This document shows, piece after piece, positions 9,355-19,307 of a stretch of 64,000 nt of DNA. Each line of letters opens with the position of its first letter. Positions within the stretch are counted from its first letter, which is position 1. Made by a program: the position numbers and the translations under genes. The stretch is from Pseudomonas synxantha BG33R (GTDB lineage: Bacteria > Pseudomonadota > Gammaproteobacteria > Pseudomonadales > Pseudomonadaceae), in NCBI RefSeq assembly GCF_000263715.2, contig NZ_CM001514.1, forward strand, positions 2,218,936 through 2,282,935, given 5' to 3'. The notes beneath the pieces were generated by a model. That model ran no database searches. It saw nothing but the letters and a program-made list of their open reading frames with translations, and was not told the DNA's origin.

Positions 9355-9380
9355 AAAAAAAACCACCCGTAGGTGGTTTT
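9355..9380 (-). terminator. rho-independent terminator after queD
   Basis: A nine-base-pair stem, AAAACCACC paired with GGTGGTTTT, closes a CGTA loop and is followed by a T run when read on the minus strand. It lies just downstream of the queD stop and upstream of the Nudix start, so it separates those two minus-strand genes. Confidence 0.8.
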
Positions 9381-9394
9381 CGACACGCTACCGC

Positions 9395-9751
9395 TTACTC
9401 GCCGCGATAGATGCAGCCGCTGGTGCAAGTTTCATGGATGCGGATTGCACTGAGCTCCGGCAGCAGAGGTTTCAATTCATTCCAGATCCACTTGGCCAGC
9501 ACTTCGCTGGTGGGGTTTTCCAGGCCGGGGATGTCATTGAGGTAGTTGTGGTCGAGGCGCTCATAGAGCGGCTTGAAAATCGCCTTGATCTCCGAGAAGT
9601 CGCGAATCCAGCCGGTATGGGGATCCAGGTCGCCGCTCAGGTGGATGGCCACCTTGAACGAATGCCCATGCAGGCGCCCGCATTTATGGCCTTCCGGTAC
9701 GTGGGGCAGGCGGTGGGCGGATTCGAATGTAAATTCCTTGAAGATTTCCAC
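9395..9751 (-). CDS. queD: 6-carboxy-5,6,7,8-tetrahydropterin synthase
   Basis: Second step of queuosine/preQ0 synthesis: 7,8-dihydroneopterin triphosphate to 6-carboxytetrahydropterin. The 118-residue protein is full length for the family. Zinc ligands are His13, His28 and His30 (in FESAHRL and LHGHSF), the catalytic cysteine is Cys24 in [10 protein letters not shown], and a DHNYLND motif follows. The start is GTG (9751), chosen because [15 protein letters not shown] is the typical N-terminus and no ATG lies nearby. It is monocistronic by position, with its own terminator. Confidence 0.95.
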   Translation of the reverse strand: MEIFKEFTFESAHRLPHVPEGHKCGRLHGHSFKVAIHLSGDLDPHTGWIRDFSEIKAIFKPLYERLDHNYLNDIPGLENPTSEVLAKWIWNELKPLLPELSAIRIHETCTSGCIYRGE

Positions 9752-9835
9752 AGTGTTTTCAGCTCGGTCAGGTGTCTGGCAGGCGGCGAGTTTAACAGTT
9801 TGATCAACCCTTGCGCATACCGCCCCTCGCCAGGG

Positions 9836-10915
9836 TCAAAGGGCTTGCAAGTGTTCGCCCAATTTGCCGTTATCTGCCAATGCCAGGAACTCGTCCCCCA
9901 GCCGCCGGCTCTCGCTCATCGCGGTTTGCCAATATTTGTTGCGGCTCGGGTCGTCGCCCATAAAGCGCTTGAAGTCACTACGGTCTGGCAGTTTGCCGTG
10001 GGGCAGGCGGGCCAGGTAGTCCCTGGATGGCGCCAGCAACAATACATCCTGCAAGCCTTGCGGGTTGCTGCGTCGCCACGGCAGGCCCTTGTCGAACCAG
10101 CCGGGGATGACTCGATCGGTGAAGTGCGGGTACAGCACGATGTCATCGCCGAGATAGGGTAGGTCGAGGTGGTAGTCCAGCAGGCCGCCGTCGCGGTAGG
10201 TGCCGGCCCCGGCGCCGGGCAGGTCGCGCACGCCTTGCATGACCATGGGGATTGAGCCGGATGCCAGTAGCGCCTGGCGCAGGTTGCCCAGTTCCAGGTC
10301 GATGAAGCGCGAGGCAAAGTCCTTGAGCGGATGTACCGGCGGCGCCTGGCGCGGGTCGTGGATGATCAGCCGCTCGAAATGCCGCGACAGCCGGGCGCGG
10401 CCCCGCAGGTTATCGGCAATCACCGACGACAAGCCCAGCCCCAGCCGCCCACGGTGGTCATCGGCAAGCAGCCCGTGGCTCTTGACCACCATGATGTTCA
10501 GCCGGTAGTCGGGGTTGTCCAGTACCTGCGCATCACGGCCGGCCAGCAGGTCATCGAGCATCCGTTGGCAGCTCTGACTGACTTCGGCCATGGTCACGCC
10601 CTTGGCAAAGCGCTGCTCGTTATACAAGCGGCCCAGGTCCAGCAAGCCCTGCACCGGGTCGGGCAGGCAGGCGCTGGCAAACCGCCACGAACCAATGGAG
10701 GCGCCGATCAGCGCGCGTTCCCTTGGTGCGCGCGGCAACCAGTCACCGAACAGCGCCAAGTCCAGCCCTTGGATACCCAGGGCCTTGGGGCCACCGGCCG
10801 CACCGGGGAGGATACCCACGTCGGCAGGCGCAAGTCCCTGTTCGCGAATGCGGCTGAACACACGTTTGCCTGCCTTGAGGGTCAAGGCAGGGAACTTGAT
10901 GTGGATGGCAGTCAT
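9836..10915 (-). CDS. patatin-like phospholipase family protein
   Basis: A 359-residue cytoplasmic-type protein with the Ser-Asp dyad of patatin-like hydrolases: GASIGSWR supplies GxSxG, and DGGLLDYH supplies the Asp-Gly-Gly motif about 170 residues later. A glycine-rich GAAGGPK stretch upstream serves as the oxyanion-hole region. Members are lipid acyl hydrolases; the substrate here is unknown. The start at 10915 (MTAIHIKF) is preferred over 10996, although its ribosome site is weak, because the extra 27 residues look unlike the family. It diverges from the PepSY/two-component operon. Confidence 0.82.
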   Translation of the reverse strand: MTAIHIKFPALTLKAGKRVFSRIREQGLAPADVGILPGAAGGPKALGIQGLDLALFGDWLPRAPRERALIGASIGSWRFASACLPDPVQGLLDLGRLYNEQRFAKGVTMAEVSQSCQRMLDDLLAGRDAQVLDNPDYRLNIMVVKSHGLLADDHRGRLGLGLSSVIADNLRGRARLSRHFERLIIHDPRQAPPVHPLKDFASRFIDLELGNLRQALLASGSIPMVMQGVRDLPGAGAGTYRDGGLLDYHLDLPYLGDDIVLYPHFTDRVIPGWFDKGLPWRRSNPQGLQDVLLLAPSRDYLARLPHGKLPDRSDFKRFMGDDPSRNKYWQTAMSESRRLGDEFLALADNGKLGEHLQAL

Positions 10916-11004
10916 ACCGGTCTCTGGTGAGGCAAGCGGGGCATTATAGAAAATCTCGCTGGCAGTGGGGAAAAGGGTCCGCTCGGAAATTGCCATGGTG
11001 GCAA

Positions 11005-11020
11005 TTCAGTTTCAGTTAAG
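11005..11020 (+). promoter_or_regulatory. tandem TTCAGT repeat, candidate response-regulator site
   Basis: Two adjacent copies of TTCAGT followed by TAAG lie about 55 bases upstream of the first PepSY gene. OmpR-family regulators bind short direct repeats, and an OmpR-type regulator is encoded in this operon, so autoregulation is plausible. This is a motif guess only. Confidence 0.3.
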
Positions 11021-11074
11021 TTGCGACAGGTACCGTGACCGGCGTAGGAAAACATCATGTAACGGAGACTTATC

Positions 11075-11377
11075 ATGAAGCGCCTCACTGTTCTGGGCGC
11101 CGCCGCTATCATCATCGTTACGGCGACCCAAGCCGCCGCCGCGGACCCTGACAAGCCACTGATCGTGCCCGCCACTGTTACTATTGTCGCTTTCGATCAA
11201 TTGGAAGCCACGGCCCTGGCCCTTCACCCCGGTTCGACGCTACTGGACACCGACCTGGATGAGGAATACGGCAAGTACGTCTACGAAGTCGAGCTGCAAG
11301 ATGCCGACGGCATTGAATGGGACGTTGAATTGAACGCGCTCACCGGGCAGGTTCTCAAGAATCATCAGGATACGTAA
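11075..11377 (+). CDS. PepSY domain protein, periplasmic
   Basis: A 100-residue protein with a signal peptide (cleavage likely after AAAAD-adjacent Ala about residue 22) and one PepSY-like domain. The pattern ALALHPGSTLLDTDLDEEYG, KYVYEVEL and NALTGQVL is characteristic. PepSY domains are small periplasmic modules thought to inhibit or modulate partners such as peptidases or sensor kinases. It is the first gene of a four-gene unit and overlaps the next by one base (TAATG). Location before a kinase suggests it tunes that sensor; this is inferred. Confidence 0.85.
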   Translation: MKRLTVLGAAAIIIVTATQAAAADPDKPLIVPATVTIVAFDQLEATALALHPGSTLLDTDLDEEYGKYVYEVELQDADGIEWDVELNALTGQVLKNHQDT

Positions 11378-11688
11378 TGAAGGTAAATTTACGCGTCGGC
11401 AGTCGAGTGGCGCTGGTGCTCATGATTTTTTGCTCCAGCCTGGCGGCCCGCGACCTCAACCAGGATGAAGCCCTGGCCCTGCGCCAGCAGGGCGTGATTC
11501 TGCCGCTGGAACAGCTGCTGCACCAAGCCATGGCGCGTTATCCCGGCTCGCGGCTGCTGGAGGCCGAGCTGGAAAAGAAACACGGGCAATACGCCTATGA
11601 AGTGGAATTGGTGACCACCGAAGGCGTGGTACGCGAGATCAAGCTGGACGCGACCAATGGTGTGCTGATCAAAGATGAGGAAGACTGA
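11377..11688 (+). CDS. PepSY domain protein, periplasmic (paralogue of the preceding gene)
   Basis: A 103-residue secreted protein with signal peptide ending near SSLAA. It shares the block structure of its neighbour: [34 protein letters not shown]. The two genes look like an old tandem duplication. It overlaps the response regulator start by one base (TGATG), so translation is coupled. Its role is presumably in sensing or restraining the kinase downstream. Confidence 0.85.
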   Translation: MKVNLRVGSRVALVLMIFCSSLAARDLNQDEALALRQQGVILPLEQLLHQAMARYPGSRLLEAELEKKHGQYAYEVELVTTEGVVREIKLDATNGVLIKDEED

Positions 11689-12356
11689 TGCGCCTGCTTC
11701 TGGTGGAAGACAACGTACCCCTGGCCGACGAACTGCTGGCCGGCCTGCAGCGCCAGGGCTATGCGGTCGACTGGCTGGCCGATGGCCGCGACGCCGTGTA
11801 TCAAGGGCGCAGCGAGCCGTATGACCTGATCATCCTTGACCTTGGCCTTCCTGGCTTGCCCGGGCTTGAGGTGCTGGCGCAATGGCGCGCCGCCGCGCTG
11901 GCCATCCCGGTGCTGATCCTCACCGCCCGCGATTCCTGGGCCGAGCGTATCGAAGGGCTCAAGGCCGGAGCCGATGATTACCTGAGCAAACCCTTTCACC
12001 CCGAAGAACTGTACCTGCGCATCCAGGCGCTGTTACGCCGCTCCCACGGCCAAGCCAACCAGCCAACGCTGCAAGCTGCCGGCCTGCATCTGGATGAAGG
12101 TCGCCAGTGTGTACTGCGCGATGGCGCCGAGATCCAACTGACGGCCGCTGAATTTCGCTTGCTGCGCTATTTCATGCTGCACCCCGAACAGATTCTGTCC
12201 AAAAGCCATCTGGCCGAGCATTTATATGACGGCGAGACCGAGCGTGACTCCAATGTACTGGAGGTCCATGTCAACCATCTGCGCCGCAAACTGGGGCGCA
12301 GCGTCATCGAAACCCGGCGCGGCCAGGGCTACCGATTTGGCGCCACCCCGGCATGA
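11688..12356 (+). CDS. OmpR-family response regulator
   Basis: A 222-residue transcription factor with an N-terminal receiver domain (VEDN acidic pocket, phospho-acceptor Asp51 in LDLGLPG, and SKPF lysine near residue 101) and a C-terminal winged-helix DNA-binding domain ending in RRGQGYRFG. It resembles the QseB/PmrA branch. It is overlapped on both sides (upstream PepSY gene and the kinase, ATGA), so all four genes are expected to be made together. The regulon is unknown; a tandem TTCAGT repeat upstream of the operon is a possible own site. Confidence 0.93.
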   Translation: MRLLLVEDNVPLADELLAGLQRQGYAVDWLADGRDAVYQGRSEPYDLIILDLGLPGLPGLEVLAQWRAAALAIPVLILTARDSWAERIEGLKAGADDYLSKPFHPEELYLRIQALLRRSHGQANQPTLQAAGLHLDEGRQCVLRDGAEIQLTAAEFRLLRYFMLHPEQILSKSHLAEHLYDGETERDSNVLEVHVNHLRRKLGRSVIETRRGQGYRFGATPA

Positions 12357-13666
12357 AGTCGATCCAGCGGCGCCTGAGCCTGGGGTTGATCAGCGTGATG
12401 GTGATCGTCGGCGTGGTACTGGCGCAGACCAGCCTCTTGCTGTTCGAAGCAGGCTTGCAGCGCTACCTGGAGGCGGGCTTGCGCAACGACAGCGAGAACC
12501 TGCTGGTGGCGCTGGTGCGCGGGCCCAACGGCGTCCAGTTGGATGAACAGCGCCTGTCACCGGCTTATCAGCGGCCGTTCTCCGGGCATTATTTTCGTAT
12601 CGACTTTGCCGATGTCCATTGGCGCTCTCGTTCACTGTGGGATCAGGAGCTGCCCAGGCTTCCGGAGGCGGGGCTCAAGGGCAACCTGCAATTGGGCCCG
12701 GAAGGTCAGCAGTTGTTGGTGTTGCGCTCGGACTACAAGCGCTTTGGCAAGTTGATTTCCATCAGCGTGGCGCAGGACTACACACCCGTGCGGGAAAGCT
12801 TTCGCCTGATGCGTCAGGTGGGCCTGGTGGTGGGGGTGGTGGCGCTGCTGCTGGTGCTGGTGCTGCAACGGGTCACCGTGCGTCGCGCCTTGCGCCCGCT
12901 GGAGACGGCGCGCAACCAGATCGCTCAACTGCAGCAAGGCCAGCGCTCCCAACTCGACACTCAGGTGCCGCAGGAACTGGAACCGCTGGTGGCGCAAATC
13001 AACCATTTGCTGGCCCACACTGAAGACAGCCTCAAGCGCTCACGCAATGCCCTCGGCAACCTGGGCCATGCGCTGAAAACCCCTATGGCGGTGCTGTTGA
13101 GCGCAGCCTCCAGTGATGCGCTCAAGGATCATCCGCAGTTGAGCCAGTTGTTGCGCGAGCAACTGGAACAGGTGCAGCAGCGCCTCAATCGCGAGCTTAA
13201 CCGTGCCCGCCTGGCGGGCGATGCGCTGCCGGGTGCGCTGTTTGACTGTGAAAAGGAACTGCCCGGTTTGTTGGCCACCCTGCGCATGATCCATGGTGAG
13301 CACCTGGACCTCGCCTATCAGGTCGCGCCGGGTCTGCATTTGCCCTGGGACCGTGAAGACCTGTTGGAACTGCTGGGCAACCTGTTGGACAACGCCTGCA
13401 AGTGGGCGGATGCCGAGGTGCGCTTGAGCGTCAGCGAGACGCCCCGGGGCTACCTGTTGGCGGTGGAGGACGACGGTCCGGGCATTCCTCAGGCCCAGCG
13501 CGACCAGGTATTCAGTCGCGGCGCACGCCTGGATGAGCAGAGGGTCGGCCATGGCCTGGGATTGGGGATCGTGCGGGACATCGTTGAGGTGTGGGGCGGG
13601 GTGTTGCAGTTGCAGGAAAGTGAGCTGGGTGGGCTCAAGGTATTGATCGAGCTACCACGCCGCTAG
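12353..13666 (+). CDS. membrane sensor histidine kinase
   Basis: A 437-residue kinase for the adjacent regulator. An N-terminal membrane helix (about 10-30), a periplasmic region of about 120 residues, a second helix (about 155-175, [17 protein letters not shown]) and a HAMP-like linker come first. The dimerisation box [15 protein letters not shown] places the phospho-histidine at residue 239. N-box DNACKW, G1 DDGPGI and G2 GHGLGLGIV motifs form the ATPase. It resembles PhoQ/QseC-type kinases. Starts as ATGA inside the regulator stop. Confidence 0.92.
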   Translation: MKSIQRRLSLGLISVMVIVGVVLAQTSLLLFEAGLQRYLEAGLRNDSENLLVALVRGPNGVQLDEQRLSPAYQRPFSGHYFRIDFADVHWRSRSLWDQELPRLPEAGLKGNLQLGPEGQQLLVLRSDYKRFGKLISISVAQDYTPVRESFRLMRQVGLVVGVVALLLVLVLQRVTVRRALRPLETARNQIAQLQQGQRSQLDTQVPQELEPLVAQINHLLAHTEDSLKRSRNALGNLGHALKTPMAVLLSAASSDALKDHPQLSQLLREQLEQVQQRLNRELNRARLAGDALPGALFDCEKELPGLLATLRMIHGEHLDLAYQVAPGLHLPWDREDLLELLGNLLDNACKWADAEVRLSVSETPRGYLLAVEDDGPGIPQAQRDQVFSRGARLDEQRVGHGLGLGIVRDIVEVWGGVLQLQESELGGLKVLIELPRR

Positions 13667-13690
13667 CACTGACCCACCCCAGTTCAAAAA

Positions 13691-13778
13691 TGTGGGAGTT
13701 GGCTTGCCTGCGATAGCACCGACTCGGTTTGCCTGAAATACCGAGGTGTTGCATCGCGGGCAAGCCCGGCTCCCACAG
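13691..13778. repeat. REP-type bipartite repeat
   Basis: Two inverted REP units between the kinase and a chemoreceptor gene: TGTGGGAGTTGGCTTGCCTGC on the left, and GCGGGCAAGCCCGGCTCCCACA on the right, about 45 bases apart. This is the intergenic palindrome family typical of fluorescent pseudomonads. Between convergent genes it may also slow transcription or protect RNA ends. Confidence 0.85.
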
Positions 13779-13794
13779 AAAAGCCTGGCTGCAT

Positions 13795-15942
13795 TCAGAC
13801 CCGAAACTGATCCATCAAACCCTGCTGCTGGTTGGCCAGGCTGTTCAACGCCTGGCTGACCCGCGCCGATTCATTGGCCTGTTCCGACAGCGACTCGGTC
13901 ACATCGCGAATGGTCGCCACGTTGTTGTTGATCTCTTCGGCCACCGCGCTTTGCTCTTCGGCGGCGCTGGCGATCTGCAGGTTCATGTCGCTGATCACCG
14001 TGACCGCGTTGCCAATCTGGTGCAAGGCTGTGACGGCCTGGCCGACTTGTTCGACGCTGCCTTGGGCCTGGCGATAGCTGTTGCCCATGGAGCTGACCAC
14101 GTCGGTAGTACCGTTTTGCAATTGTTCGATCACCACGCGGGTTTCTTCCACCGACTCCTGGGTGCGTCGTGCCAGGTTGCGCACTTCGTCGGCGACCACC
14201 GCAAAACCTCGCCCGGCCTCGCCGGCACGGGCGGCTTCGATGGCGGCGTTAAGCGCCAACAGGTTGGTCTGCTCGGCGATGCCACGAATCACTTCGAGCA
14301 CCGAGCCGATCTTCTCGCTGTTAGCGGCCAAGCCTTCCACCTGGGTCATGGCGGTGCTCATATCGGCGGCCAGGTCACCAATGTTGGCGGTGGTGCGGTC
14401 AATGATGGTCAAGCCTTCGCGCGTCGCCTGGTCGGCATCCTTCGCAGCCTGGGCCGCCTGAGCGGCACTGCGGGCGACGTCCTGGGCGGTGGCGCTCATT
14501 TCATGGGACGCGGTGGCCACCTGATCCACCTGGCGATACTGCTGTTCCATGCCGGCACTGGTCTGCGTAGCAACCTCGGCAGACTGGTCGGCGGTGCCGC
14601 GGGCGTCCTGCACCGAGCGTTTGACTTCGGCAATAATCGGTTGCAGCTTGTCGAGGAAACGGTTGAACCAGCCAGCCAATTGGCCCAGTTCGTCCTGTTT
14701 GCTGTAAGCCAGGCGCCGGGTCAGGTCGCCTTCGCCGCTGGCGATGTCTTCGAGCATATGCGCCACGCCAAGAATCGGCCGAGTCACACTGCGCGCCATC
14801 AACCACACCAGTACCAAGCCAACCACAGCGGCCAGCAGGCCCAGGCCCAGTTCCAGCAGGGTGCCCTTGGCATTGTCAGCGTCCAGCTGGGTTTTCAGCG
14901 CCTCGGCGGGGGCTACCAGAACTTTTCCCGGTACATCCAGCAATACGCCCCACGACTTGCCCCCTGGGATCGGCGCAAACGGCGCCAGCACCTTGAGTTG
15001 CTGGTCGGTGCGCAGGCTGTGGGTCTGGGTGCTGTTGGCCAAGGCACTGACCAACTGCGCGCCGCTGGCGGTGTCGACCTGCTCCAGACGCTGGCTGAGT
15101 TTGCTCGCGTCCGGGCTGTAGCCAGCCAGCAAACCGGTGGGGCTGAGGATGCTGACTTGGGTCTGGCCGTCGTACAGCTTCTGGCTGGCCTGTTGGCTCA
15201 CGGCCTGCAAGCTGTTGAGGTTGATGTCCACCGACAGTGAGGCAATGACTTTGCCATTGACCATCAGCGGGAACACGATGCTGGTCATCAGCACGTTCTG
15301 ACCGTCGATCACATAGAAATAGGGTTCGATCACACACGGCTTGAGGGTCGTGCGCGGGCAGGTGAACCAGGCGTTGGCTTTTTCACCGCTGGGGCTAATG
15401 GAGGTGTCGGTCATGTCGCTTTCAGGCAGCGCCATCGAAGTGATTTTGCCGGGTGTGGGTTGCGACCAGTAAAGGGCGAACCGGCCCTTGTCATTACTGC
15501 CCAGTTCCGCCTGGTTGGCAAATAGCTCGTCTTTGCCATCCAGCGCATTGGCTTCGAATACCAGGGACAAACCCAGCAGGTCGGGGTTGGCCTGTAAGGC
15601 GGCCTTGACCTGGCGGGTCAGGTCTTCACGGGTGTCGAAGGCATCGAGAAAGCGTTTCTCCGCCTGTTCGCGCAAAAACAGTACCTGGCGGGAAAACCCA
15701 TGGCCGTACTGGTAGGCATCCATGAACTGCTGACGAATGCCCAATGCCTGCACTTCACCTTGGGCCTCAATGCGCGCCTGGGCGGCTTCGTCGAGCATCT
15801 TCATGCTGGACGCCTTGACCTGCTCCGAGCTCTGCGCCATGCGATACAGCGACAGACCCACCAGCAGGGTCACGATCCCCAGCAGGCACAGGCCCGCCAG
15901 CAGGGTGATTTTCCATTGAATGGAGAGCTGCCTGAGCGACAT
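13795..15942 (-). CDS. methyl-accepting chemotaxis protein
   Basis: A 715-residue chemoreceptor. Membrane helix 1 is near residues 10-35, then a large (about 325-residue) periplasmic double-Cache-like sensor, membrane helix 2 near 365-390, a HAMP domain ([24 protein letters not shown]) and a cytoplasmic signalling tip with [32 protein letters not shown]. No C-terminal CheR-tethering pentapeptide is seen. The start at 15942 has an AAGGATG site. The ligand is unknown. A transport gene and a second receptor follow in the other direction. Confidence 0.95.
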   Translation of the reverse strand: MSLRQLSIQWKITLLAGLCLLGIVTLLVGLSLYRMAQSSEQVKASSMKMLDEAAQARIEAQGEVQALGIRQQFMDAYQYGHGFSRQVLFLREQAEKRFLDAFDTREDLTRQVKAALQANPDLLGLSLVFEANALDGKDELFANQAELGSNDKGRFALYWSQPTPGKITSMALPESDMTDTSISPSGEKANAWFTCPRTTLKPCVIEPYFYVIDGQNVLMTSIVFPLMVNGKVIASLSVDINLNSLQAVSQQASQKLYDGQTQVSILSPTGLLAGYSPDASKLSQRLEQVDTASGAQLVSALANSTQTHSLRTDQQLKVLAPFAPIPGGKSWGVLLDVPGKVLVAPAEALKTQLDADNAKGTLLELGLGLLAAVVGLVLVWLMARSVTRPILGVAHMLEDIASGEGDLTRRLAYSKQDELGQLAGWFNRFLDKLQPIIAEVKRSVQDARGTADQSAEVATQTSAGMEQQYRQVDQVATASHEMSATAQDVARSAAQAAQAAKDADQATREGLTIIDRTTANIGDLAADMSTAMTQVEGLAANSEKIGSVLEVIRGIAEQTNLLALNAAIEAARAGEAGRGFAVVADEVRNLARRTQESVEETRVVIEQLQNGTTDVVSSMGNSYRQAQGSVEQVGQAVTALHQIGNAVTVISDMNLQIASAAEEQSAVAEEINNNVATIRDVTESLSEQANESARVSQALNSLANQQQGLMDQFRV

Positions 15943-16175
15943 CGGGACATCCTTACCTGAAAGCACATGGAAACAGCTTATCGGCCGGCGCCCGTGGTTC
16001 TTTATTCAAACGGCCCATTTAAACCTCAAAGCGGCGTCGTTTTTTGACATGAGCGCCTGCCTGCTGCAAAGTGCGCGCCCTCTAATAAGACCTCTTTCAA
16101 GCCTGCACGCCGGCAGCTGTTCCCATGGGCCGTGCGCGGGTATGCCTGTCTTTTATGTTTTTGCTTGAGGTAACC

Positions 16176-17498
16176 ATGATTAACGCAGTCATCGCCGCGG
16201 TCGGCACCATGCTGGTGCTCAGCCTGTCCCGCGTGCATGTGGTCATCGCCATCATCGTTGGTGCCCTGGTGGGCGGCTTGACCGGTGGCCTGGGGATCGA
16301 CGCCACGCTCAAAGCCTTCAACGGCGGTCTGGGCGGTGGTGCAACCGTCGCCTTGTCTTACGCACTGCTGGGCGCTTTCGCGGTGGCCATTGCCAAGTCC
16401 GGCCTGGCCCATGCGCTGGCAGACAAAGCCTTGCTGCTGGTGGACCGCCAGGAAGCCAGCGGCGGCAGCCACGTCAAATGGCTGTTGATCGGCCTGTTGT
16501 GGGTGGTGGCGATTGCCTCGCAGAACATCCTGCCGATCCATATTGCGTTCATTCCGTTGCTGGTACCGCCGCTGTTGTACGTGCTGACCAAGCTGCAACT
16601 GGACCGCCGCCTGATCGCGTGTGTGATGACCTTCGGCCTGATCACGCCATACATGTTCCTGCCGGTGGGCTTCGGCAACATCTTCCTCAACCAGATCCTG
16701 TTGGCCAACGTGGCCAAGAGTGGCGTGGATATCAGCCAGGTCAACGTCACCCATGCCATGGGCCTGCCGGCACTGGGCATGGTGGTCGGCCTGCTGGTGG
16801 CGGTGTTTGTCAGCTACCGCAAAAAACGCGTGTACGACTTGGAAAAAATCGAGCGCGTCGAGCAAGTGGCGGTGCAGTACAACCCGCTGACCCTGCTGGT
16901 GGCCGGCCTGGCGATTGCCGCGGCGTTCATCATTCAGCTGTGGCTGGACTCGATGATCATCGGCGCCCTGGCCGGGTTTTTGATCTTCTCGGTGTCGGGC
17001 ATCGTGCGCTGGAGCGACACCGATGACCTGTTCACCGAAGGCATGAAGATGATGGCGATGATCGGCTTCATCATGATCGCCTCGTCGGGCTTTGCCGAAG
17101 TGCTCAAGGCCACCGGTGACGTACGCTCACTGGTGGAAGCCTCGGCGGCGTTTATCGGTCATAGCCGCGGGGTAGGGGCGTTGCTGATGTTGTTGGTGGG
17201 GCTGTTGGTCACCATGGGCATCGGCTCGTCGTTTTCCACGGTGCCGATCCTTGCCGCGATTTTCGTGCCGCTGTGCGTACAACTGGGCTTCAGCCCGTTG
17301 GCCATCGTGTGCATCGTCGGCACCGCCGGTGCATTGGGCGATGCCGGCTCGCCCGCATCGGACTCCACCCTCGGCCCCACCTCCGGCCTGAATATCGACG
17401 GCCAGCACCACCATATCTGGGACACCGTGGTGCCGACCTTCCTGCACTACAACATCCCGTTGCTGGCATTTGGCTGGCTGGCTGCAATGACGCTCTGA
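16176..17498 (+). CDS. Na+/H+ antiporter family (NhaC-like) membrane transporter
   Basis: A 440-residue protein with about eleven hydrophobic segments. It looks like the PF03553/PF13726 type: an N-terminal VIAIIVGALVGGLTGGLG segment and a conserved GALGDAGSPASDSTLGPTSG region near the C-terminus. Relatives are annotated as Na+/H+ antiporters or amino-acid/Na+ carriers, so the cargo is uncertain. The start at 16176 has GAGGTAA; the longer frame to 16125 does not. It sits between two chemoreceptors, with which it may share a ligand. Confidence 0.85.
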   Translation: MINAVIAAVGTMLVLSLSRVHVVIAIIVGALVGGLTGGLGIDATLKAFNGGLGGGATVALSYALLGAFAVAIAKSGLAHALADKALLLVDRQEASGGSHVKWLLIGLLWVVAIASQNILPIHIAFIPLLVPPLLYVLTKLQLDRRLIACVMTFGLITPYMFLPVGFGNIFLNQILLANVAKSGVDISQVNVTHAMGLPALGMVVGLLVAVFVSYRKKRVYDLEKIERVEQVAVQYNPLTLLVAGLAIAAAFIIQLWLDSMIIGALAGFLIFSVSGIVRWSDTDDLFTEGMKMMAMIGFIMIASSGFAEVLKATGDVRSLVEASAAFIGHSRGVGALLMLLVGLLVTMGIGSSFSTVPILAAIFVPLCVQLGFSPLAIVCIVGTAGALGDAGSPASDSTLGPTSGLNIDGQHHHIWDTVVPTFLHYNIPLLAFGWLAAMTL

Positions 17499-17520
17499 CG
17501 CAAGCACTGCACACCTCCAC

Positions 17521-17567
17521 TGTGGCGAGGGAGCAAGCTCCCTCGCCACACAAGCTCGCTCCTACAG
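17521..17567. repeat. REP-type palindrome
   Basis: TGTGGCGAGGGAGC and GCTCCCTCGCCACA form a near-continuous hairpin, followed by a second half, AGCTCGCTCCTACAG. It lies between the transporter stop and the second chemoreceptor gene and could end the transporter transcript. Confidence 0.8.
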
Positions 17568-17623
17568 AAATCACTTACTTGGCCGTTAACCTCTCAAGTC
17601 GCCACTAACAAGAGAGAAAAGCC

Positions 17624-19303
17624 ATGCGTCTGAGTTTGAAGGCCAAAGTCCTGGCCCTTGCCGTTGTGCCGGTGTTGCTGTTTGCCGTGGTCATCAGCCT
17701 CACCACCGTGTGGATTCTGCAGGGCCAGGCCCGCAACGAAGTGGATGAAACCCGCCAGCGCCTGCTCGACGACGCCAAGGCCACTTTGCAAGGCTATGTC
17801 GAAGTGGCCATGACCACCATCAAGCCGCTCTACGACGCAGCTGCTCCCGGCGATAGCACGGCGCGGGCGCAGGTGGTCAAGTTGCTGTCCAACACCCGCT
17901 ACGGCAAAGACGGTTATTTCTTCGGCTACGACTCCGAAACCATCCGCCTGTTCAAGGGCAACAGCCCGGACGGCGTAGGCAAAAGCTTCAAGGACAACCG
18001 TGACCCCAACGGTGTCTACGTCAATCGCGACCTGGTCAAGGTCGGCAAGGACGGCACCCACTACTTGCAATACAGTTCGACCCAACCTGGCCAGACCGAA
18101 CTGGTGCCCAAGCTCGGCTACACCGAATACCTGCCCAAATGGGACATGGTTATCGGCACCTCTGTGAACCTGGACGGCATCGAGGCCCAGGTGGCGGTGG
18201 TCCAGGACAAGGTCGAACAGCGTATGCAAGGCGTGCTGCTGAGCATCCTTGGCGTGGCTGTGGTGGTGTTGCTGGTGATTGCGGCGGTGGGCATGTTAGT
18301 CGCCAATACCATCCTGCGCCCGCTGAACCTGATGAAAGCCAACCTCGACGACATCGCTGCCGGTGAAGGCGACCTGACCCGCCGCCTGGCCATCACCAGC
18401 CAGGATGAACTGGGCGACCTGGCCGGTGCGTTCAACCGGTTTGTCGATAAAATCCACGGCCTGGTGCGCCAGATCACCGAAATGACGGCCCAGCTTACTG
18501 GGCTGGTGAGCCAGGTGTCCGACCAGGCCCAGCGCTCCGAACAGGCCATGGAACGCCAGCGCCACGAGACCGACCAGGTGGCCACCGCGATCAACCAGAT
18601 GTCGTCCGCGGCCCATGAAGTGGCGCGCAGTGCCCAGGGCGCTGCGGTCGCCGCGCAACAGACCGACGCCGAGGGCCAGGCCGCCAAACGCGTGGTGGAC
18701 GGCAGCATCGCGCAGATTCACGCGCTGGTGAACGATATCCGCAGCAGCGGTGTGTCCCTGGACAGCCTGCAGCAGGATGTGTCGTCGATTGTCAGTGTGC
18801 TTGGCGTAATCCGCTCGATTGCCGAACAAACCAACCTGCTGGCGCTCAATGCGGCCATCGAGGCTGCGCGGGCCGGGGAGGCCGGTCGCGGGTTTGCCGT
18901 GGTCGCCGACGAAGTGCGCGCCCTGGCAAGCCGTACGCAAACCAGCACCCAGGAAATCCAGGGCATGATCGATCGCCTGCAAAAGGGCACCGAAGCCGCC
19001 GTGGACGCCATGCGCCGCTCCAGCGATGCGGGCGAAGGCACCTCGGCCCAGGCCAACGAAGCCGGGGCGTCCCTCGATACCATGGCCCAGTTGATCGGCA
19101 CCATCAACTCGATGAATGCGCAGATCGCCAGCGCCGCCGAAGAGCAGACTGCTGTGGCCGAAGAGATCAACCGCAGCGTGCATCAGATTGCCGTGGCGGT
19201 GGACAGCGTAGCGGATGAAACCCAGCTCGGCGCCCAGACCTCGCGCAGCCTGGCGGACCTTGGCCAACGGTTGGGGCAGTTGGTCGGTCAATTCAGGATC
19301 TGA
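17624..19303 (+). CDS. methyl-accepting chemotaxis protein with single-Cache sensor
   Basis: A 559-residue receptor: helix 1 (about 8-30), a periplasmic region of about 155 residues with an sCache_2-like pattern ([35 protein letters not shown]), helix 2 (about 205-225), HAMP ([24 protein letters not shown]) and the hairpin tip [32 protein letters not shown]. sCache_2 receptors often detect small organic acids; the ligand is not readable here. It has no C-terminal pentapeptide. Confidence 0.95.
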   Translation: MRLSLKAKVLALAVVPVLLFAVVISLTTVWILQGQARNEVDETRQRLLDDAKATLQGYVEVAMTTIKPLYDAAAPGDSTARAQVVKLLSNTRYGKDGYFFGYDSETIRLFKGNSPDGVGKSFKDNRDPNGVYVNRDLVKVGKDGTHYLQYSSTQPGQTELVPKLGYTEYLPKWDMVIGTSVNLDGIEAQVAVVQDKVEQRMQGVLLSILGVAVVVLLVIAAVGMLVANTILRPLNLMKANLDDIAAGEGDLTRRLAITSQDELGDLAGAFNRFVDKIHGLVRQITEMTAQLTGLVSQVSDQAQRSEQAMERQRHETDQVATAINQMSSAAHEVARSAQGAAVAAQQTDAEGQAAKRVVDGSIAQIHALVNDIRSSGVSLDSLQQDVSSIVSVLGVIRSIAEQTNLLALNAAIEAARAGEAGRGFAVVADEVRALASRTQTSTQEIQGMIDRLQKGTEAAVDAMRRSSDAGEGTSAQANEAGASLDTMAQLIGTINSMNAQIASAAEEQTAVAEEINRSVHQIAVAVDSVADETQLGAQTSRSLADLGQRLGQLVGQFRI

Positions 19304-19307
19304 GGTT

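Noticed and set aside
13729..15240. 503-codon plus-strand frame
   Set aside because: It is antisense to the chemoreceptor; the minus-strand protein has all MCP motifs.
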